Below are positions 30,883 to 34,430 of a stretch of DNA of 34,430 bases, one piece after another. Made by a program: the position numbers and the translations under genes. The notes under the pieces are model-generated. The model made no database searches. It saw only the letters and a list, made by a program, of their open reading frames with translations, and was not told where the DNA came from. How positions within the stretch are numbered: position 1 is the first letter of the stretch; each line of letters opens with the position of its first letter. The stretch comes from Bacteroidota bacterium (GTDB taxonomy: Bacteria > Bacteroidota > Ignavibacteria > UBA10030 > UBA8401), in assembly GCA_028873075.1 (NCBI GenBank), contig JAGWND010000007.1, positions 1 to 34,430 of the forward strand. The letters run 5' to 3'.

Positions 30883-32255
30883 TCGTGATTAGATTTGGAC
30901 GTCGGCAGCAATGTCCGCAATTCAAAAATTGAAATCATCGGCAAGACCCGTATGAACAGAATCATCGCTGTCAGGAAAAAACCAATGGTACCGAAAAACG
31001 TAAACCAATCCCATTTTGTCGGGATGTAAATTGCCCATGACGAGGGAACAAAATCCCGCGCCAGACTCGAAACAATAATCACAAACCGCTCAAGCCACAT
31101 TCCGATATTGACAATGATAGACACTACGAAAAGCATCCACGGAGTTTGACGAAACTTCTTCAGCCACAACAATTGCGGCAATGCGATGTTGAATAAAATG
31201 AGCATCCAGTACAAAGGGCCGTAGGGGCCAAACATTCGGTTAATCATCATATCGTGTTCAAATCTGTTGCCGCTGTAGAACGCAGTGAACGTTTCGATTG
31301 CGTAGCCGTATGCAACAATCAACCCGGTGGCGAGCATTACTTTCGCCATATAATCGAGATGACGCGACGTAACAAAATCTTCGAGGTGATAAAGTTTACG
31401 CACAGGAATAACAAGAGAAAGCACCATTGCAAAGCCGGAGTAAATCGCACCAGCAACGAAATACGGCGGAAAGATTGTTGTGTGCCAGCCGGGAACAATA
31501 CCGACGGCGAAATCGAAGCTCACGACGCTGTGAACAGAAACAACAAGCGGTGTAGCAAGTCCGGCAAGCAGCAAATACGCGCTCTCATACCGATGCCAAT
31601 GCTTCGCTGAATTTCTCCAGCCCATTGCAAGCATGCCATAGATAATTTTTTTCCATTTTTGTGCAGCCTTGTCCCGCATTGTTGCCAGATCAGGAATCAA
31701 GCCGACAAACCAGAAAACGAGTGAAATTGTTGCGTACGTGGTAACTGCAAATACGTCCCACACGAGCGGGCTTCGGAAATTAGGCCACAGCCGCATCGTA
31801 TCGGGCATCGGAATAATCCAATAAAAGACCCACGGGCGTCCGAGATGTAATATTGGAAACATGCCGGCGCAAGCTACAGCGAAAAGCGTCATCGCTTCCG
31901 CGAAACGATTGATGGAATTGCGCCACTGCTGATGAAGAAGAAGCAAGATTGCTGAAATCAGAGTTCCGGCATGACCAATTCCGATCCACCATACGAAATT
32001 GACAATCGCAAATCCCCAGGCAATCGGAATCCGGATTCCCCAAATGCCTACACCTTTCAAGAAGAGATAGGTAACCGCAAGCAAGAGAAGCATTACCAAA
32101 CTAAAGGTGACCGCAAACGCCATAAACAGACCCTTCGGCGTTTTCTTTTCAAGAACATCCGAGCTGATCTTGTCAGTAATCGTGCCGTAATCATGCTTCC
32201 CGCCGATAAGCGGCTGCGGTTGTTCGTAAACAGCGGTCTGTTCTATTGTCTCCAA
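30879..32255 (-). CDS. actC: Alternative complex III subunit ActC
   Basis: The 458-residue NrfD-like membrane protein has about ten helices. Signatures are FVWWIGIGHAGTLISAILLL, MFPILHLGRPWVFYWIIP and SFDFAVGIVPGWHTTIFPPYFVAGAI. In the known structures of the complex this subunit holds the quinol-binding site. Length is normal (about 450-480). An 80-base gap with a hairpin separates it from actB upstream. Confidence 0.95.
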   Translation of the reverse strand: METIEQTAVYEQPQPLIGGKHDYGTITDKISSDVLEKKTPKGLFMAFAVTFSLVMLLLLAVTYLFLKGVGIWGIRIPIAWGFAIVNFVWWIGIGHAGTLISAILLLLHQQWRNSINRFAEAMTLFAVACAGMFPILHLGRPWVFYWIIPMPDTMRLWPNFRSPLVWDVFAVTTYATISLVFWFVGLIPDLATMRDKAAQKWKKIIYGMLAMGWRNSAKHWHRYESAYLLLAGLATPLVVSVHSVVSFDFAVGIVPGWHTTIFPPYFVAGAIYSGFAMVLSLVIPVRKLYHLEDFVTSRHLDYMAKVMLATGLIVAYGYAIETFTAFYSGNRFEHDMMINRMFGPYGPLYWMLILFNIALPQLLWLKKFRQTPWMLFVVSIIVNIGMWLERFVIIVSSLARDFVPSSWAIYIPTKWDWFTFFGTIGFFLTAMILFIRVLPMISIFELRTLLPTSKSNHE

Positions 32256-32290
32256 AAATTTTTCCTGTCTGCTAATTTCGGATTTATCAC

Positions 32291-32319
32291 CCTTGCGAAG
32301 GTTCAGAACCTTCGCAAGG
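32291..32319. repeat. 13-bp perfect hairpin between actB and actC
   Basis: CCTTGCGAAGGTT (32291-32303), CAG, AACCTTCGCAAGG (32307-32319). On the minus strand no T-run follows, so actB transcription probably continues into actC, perhaps reduced or with RNA stabilised. It may be another dispersed palindrome. Confidence 0.7.
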
Positions 32320-32335
32320 TTTTATATTTCATTCC

Positions 32336-34430
32336 CTAACTCACTACTTCCGGATTTGGATTATTCACTTTCGCAAGATACGTTGTGCGCGGCTTCGTGT
32401 TCAATTCGGCAAGCAAGCTGTAATTGTGAGGCTGCGCCTTCAACCGAGCAACCTTGCTTTTCTTGTCATTGATATTCCCGAACACAATCGCCTGCGACGG
32501 GCACGCCTGCTGGCATGCCGTAACAACTTCGCCGTCCCGAATCGGACGATCTTCTTCTTCCGCCGTGATGCGCACTTCGTTGATGCGCTGAATGCAGTAC
32601 GTGCATTTTTCCATCACGCCACGCTCGCGAACTGTGACATCCGGGTTGCGCATCATTTTGTACGTTTCCGTCTTGTCGTCTGTGAACAAAAGGAAATTGA
32701 AACGACGTACTTTATACGGACAGTTGTTCGAGCAGTACCGCGTGCCGATGCAGCGGTTGTACACCATAACGTTTAATCCTTCGGAATCATGTACCGTCGC
32801 ACCGACGGGACAGACAAGCTCGCACGGCGCGTTCTCGCACTGCATACACGGAAGCGGCTCGAAGTACACGTCGGGATTATCGAGGTCGCCTTTGAAGTAC
32901 CGGTCAATACGAATCCACTGCATCTCTCTCGACAACGCCACTTGCTCTTTGCCGACAACCGGAATGTTATTTTCCGCCTGACAGGCAATGACGCACGCGC
33001 TGCATCCGGTACACGCCGAAAGATCAATGGACATTCCCCACGCGTAGCCGTCATAATGATACGTCGGATACAGTGTTTGGTCCGGTGCCGGTGCTTCTTC
33101 CAATTCTTTTGGGAAGTCCGGCTTCTTAATAAATTCCTGAAGCGTTCCTGCGATGACGAGATTGCGGTGTTCCACATTGAAATGTTCCTGCGTTACCGAA
33201 AGCGGGTACGTCTCGCCTGTTTTGCGCACCTCGACATTTTCCGCATGCCACATCGCCGTTGACGTGCGAATCAAATTTGCGTTGAACCCCGTGCCGCTTC
33301 CGACTTTTCCTGTTTTCGTTCTGCCGTAACCGAGCGTCAACGTCATCGCTTCAGCAGGATGACCGGGCTGGATCCATATCGGTGCTTTCACCATCCTGCC
33401 CTGAACATGAAGCTCGACAACATCTCCATTCTGCACACCGAGCCGTTGTGCAGTTGCCGGCGCGATGAGTGCGGCATTGTCCCACGTTAATTTTGTCAGC
33501 GGCTTCGGAAGCTCCTGGAGCCATCCGTTATTTGCAAAACGCCCATCCCACATTGTCGGGTCAGGACGGAAAATTATTTCAATTCCGGACGGCGCAACGC
33601 TCGACGAAGTATTTTGCCAACCTGAACTAACAAGCTTTACATTTTTCGGCGACGATGCCGTGTTTGCAATGACGCCATCATTCAATGACTTTTCCCAAAG
33701 AACATCAAAATTGCCGGACTTTGTTTGCGACTTCCAGAAATTTCTGACGATGTCATATCCTTTATTCTCGTTGCCGCTAATGAATTGATCAAGAAATTCA
33801 CACACTGACCGAGATTCGTACAGCGGAGCGATGAGCGGTTGGATGATCGAAGCCGTGCCGTCGAACGCGCGCGCATCTCCCCACGATTCAAGAAAATGAG
33901 ATTCGGGTAAATGCCATGTGCACAGCGCCGACGTTTCATCTTCATACATCCCCACGTGAACACTCAGCTTCACATTGGAAAGAAGTTCGGCAAACTTCAA
34001 ATCTGCCGGCGCATCGTACACCGGGTTGCCGCCGAGAATGAACAACATATCAACAGTGCCGCTTGCCATTTCCTGCGTGAGAGATTTCAACGATTCAAGC
34101 TGGTTCACGGGCGCGACCTCCGGCGATCCGACAAACGTCACTGTCCTGCCGACATTTCCCAGTTGAACATTCATCGCATGAACAAGCGCGTGCAACCGAG
34201 CCGAATGATGCGGGCCGGCGATGACAACGCTCGCACCGCCATGCTTCTGAAGATCGGCAACAATAGCAGAAATCATTGCCTGCTGTTGTGCATTTTGAAT
34301 CGGGCGAAGCGGCACAATGCCGGAAATCCCGAGCTGCTGAGCAACAGCACGTGCAACATTTTCAATTTCCCCTGCACGCATCGTCAGCCGGTGATCCGCC
34401 ATCACACCGGCAAGCGTCGGCGAGCTTTCA
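32336..34430 (-). CDS. actB: Alternative complex III iron-sulfur subunit ActB, 5' end outside window
   Basis: The frame is open from the window edge to the stop, giving about 697 residues; codons upstream of the GTG/ATG at 34402-34405 are in frame and fit, so the start lies beyond the edge. The N-terminal visible part resembles the molybdopterin-enzyme fold without cofactor (SHFLESWGDARAFDGTASIIQ by position about 179-199). The C-terminal 250 residues are a four-cluster ferredoxin-like domain: CTGCSACVIAC, CMQCENAPCELVCP, CIGTRYCSNNCP and CTYC...ACQQACP. It carries electrons from the quinol site to the haem subunits. actA would be expected upstream. Confidence 0.95.
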   Translation of the reverse strand, partial: ESSPTLAGVMADHRLTMRAGEIENVARAVAQQLGISGIVPLRPIQNAQQQAMISAIVADLQKHGGASVVIAGPHHSARLHALVHAMNVQLGNVGRTVTFVGSPEVAPVNQLESLKSLTQEMASGTVDMLFILGGNPVYDAPADLKFAELLSNVKLSVHVGMYEDETSALCTWHLPESHFLESWGDARAFDGTASIIQPLIAPLYESRSVCEFLDQFISGNENKGYDIVRNFWKSQTKSGNFDVLWEKSLNDGVIANTASSPKNVKLVSSGWQNTSSSVAPSGIEIIFRPDPTMWDGRFANNGWLQELPKPLTKLTWDNAALIAPATAQRLGVQNGDVVELHVQGRMVKAPIWIQPGHPAEAMTLTLGYGRTKTGKVGSGTGFNANLIRTSTAMWHAENVEVRKTGETYPLSVTQEHFNVEHRNLVIAGTLQEFIKKPDFPKELEEAPAPDQTLYPTYHYDGYAWGMSIDLSACTGCSACVIACQAENNIPVVGKEQVALSREMQWIRIDRYFKGDLDNPDVYFEPLPCMQCENAPCELVCPVGATVHDSEGLNVMVYNRCIGTRYCSNNCPYKVRRFNFLLFTDDKTETYKMMRNPDVTVRERGVMEKCTYCIQRINEVRITAEEEDRPIRDGEVVTACQQACPSQAIVFGNINDKKSKVARLKAQPHNYSLLAELNTKPRTTYLAKVNNPNPEVVS

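Overview
The window looks like chromosomal DNA of a free-living bacterium from the Bacteroidota/Chlorobiota/Ignavibacteriota (FCB) side of the tree. That is inferred from an alternative complex III (Act) cluster joined to an A2-type caa3 oxidase, from an arg cluster with argJ, argF, argR and argG, and from many short palindromic repeats between genes. No rRNA or tRNA gene fixes the lineage, so treat it as a working guess.

Layout. (1) 1-9750, iron and housekeeping: the 3'-truncated end of a minus-strand short-chain dehydrogenase; a plus-strand run fur, feoA, feoA, feoB and a small FeoB-associated Cys-rich protein; two secreted beta-barrel-like proteins, each behind a structured leader, with a lipoprotein cytochrome c between them; a methyltransferase, a cupin, bacterioferritin and a SufT/MIP18-like protein; and ychF on the minus strand. 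A Fur-type palindrome overlaps the fur promoter and a near-copy lies before the dehydrogenase. (2) 9880-16140, arginine: argC-argJ-argB-argF-argR-argG, with two ARG-box-like palindromes over the argC promoter. argD and argH are not in the window. (3) 16140-19100, minus strand: a coiled-coil lipoprotein and an NlpC/P60 lipoprotein whose last codons were replaced by a 92-bp MITE-like insertion. (4) 19100-23400, accessory region: nested inverted repeats, a broken tyrosine recombinase, a compact four-gene minus-strand operon (CsoR-family regulator, OB-fold lipid- or membrane-anchored protein, four-helix membrane protein, MtrA-like corrinoid protein with DUF4346), large palindromes and a truncated SnoaL-like gene running into six hairpins. 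(5) 23427-34430, minus strand, respiratory chain: actB (5' end outside the window), actC, actD, actE, actF, a one-helix protein, sco, coxB, coxA, coxC and a subunit IV gene.

How the parts work together. The Act genes encode a quinol:cytochrome c oxidoreductase; electrons pass through the ActE haem and the haem domain of CoxB to the A2-type haem-copper oxidase, with Sco supplying CuA copper. The Feo block imports ferrous iron, bacterioferritin stores it and SufT helps build Fe-S proteins.

The most novel element is the 20207-22544 operon. A metal- or sulfur-sensing repressor-like protein controls its own promoter and, by tight coupling, a bacterial MtrA homologue that keeps the corrinoid-ligand histidine but has extra N-terminal Cys clusters. 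Its function cannot be read from the sequence. A second theme is palindromic repeats that have entered coding sequence in frame (sco N-terminus, the C-terminus of the one-helix protein, the NlpC/P60 stop).
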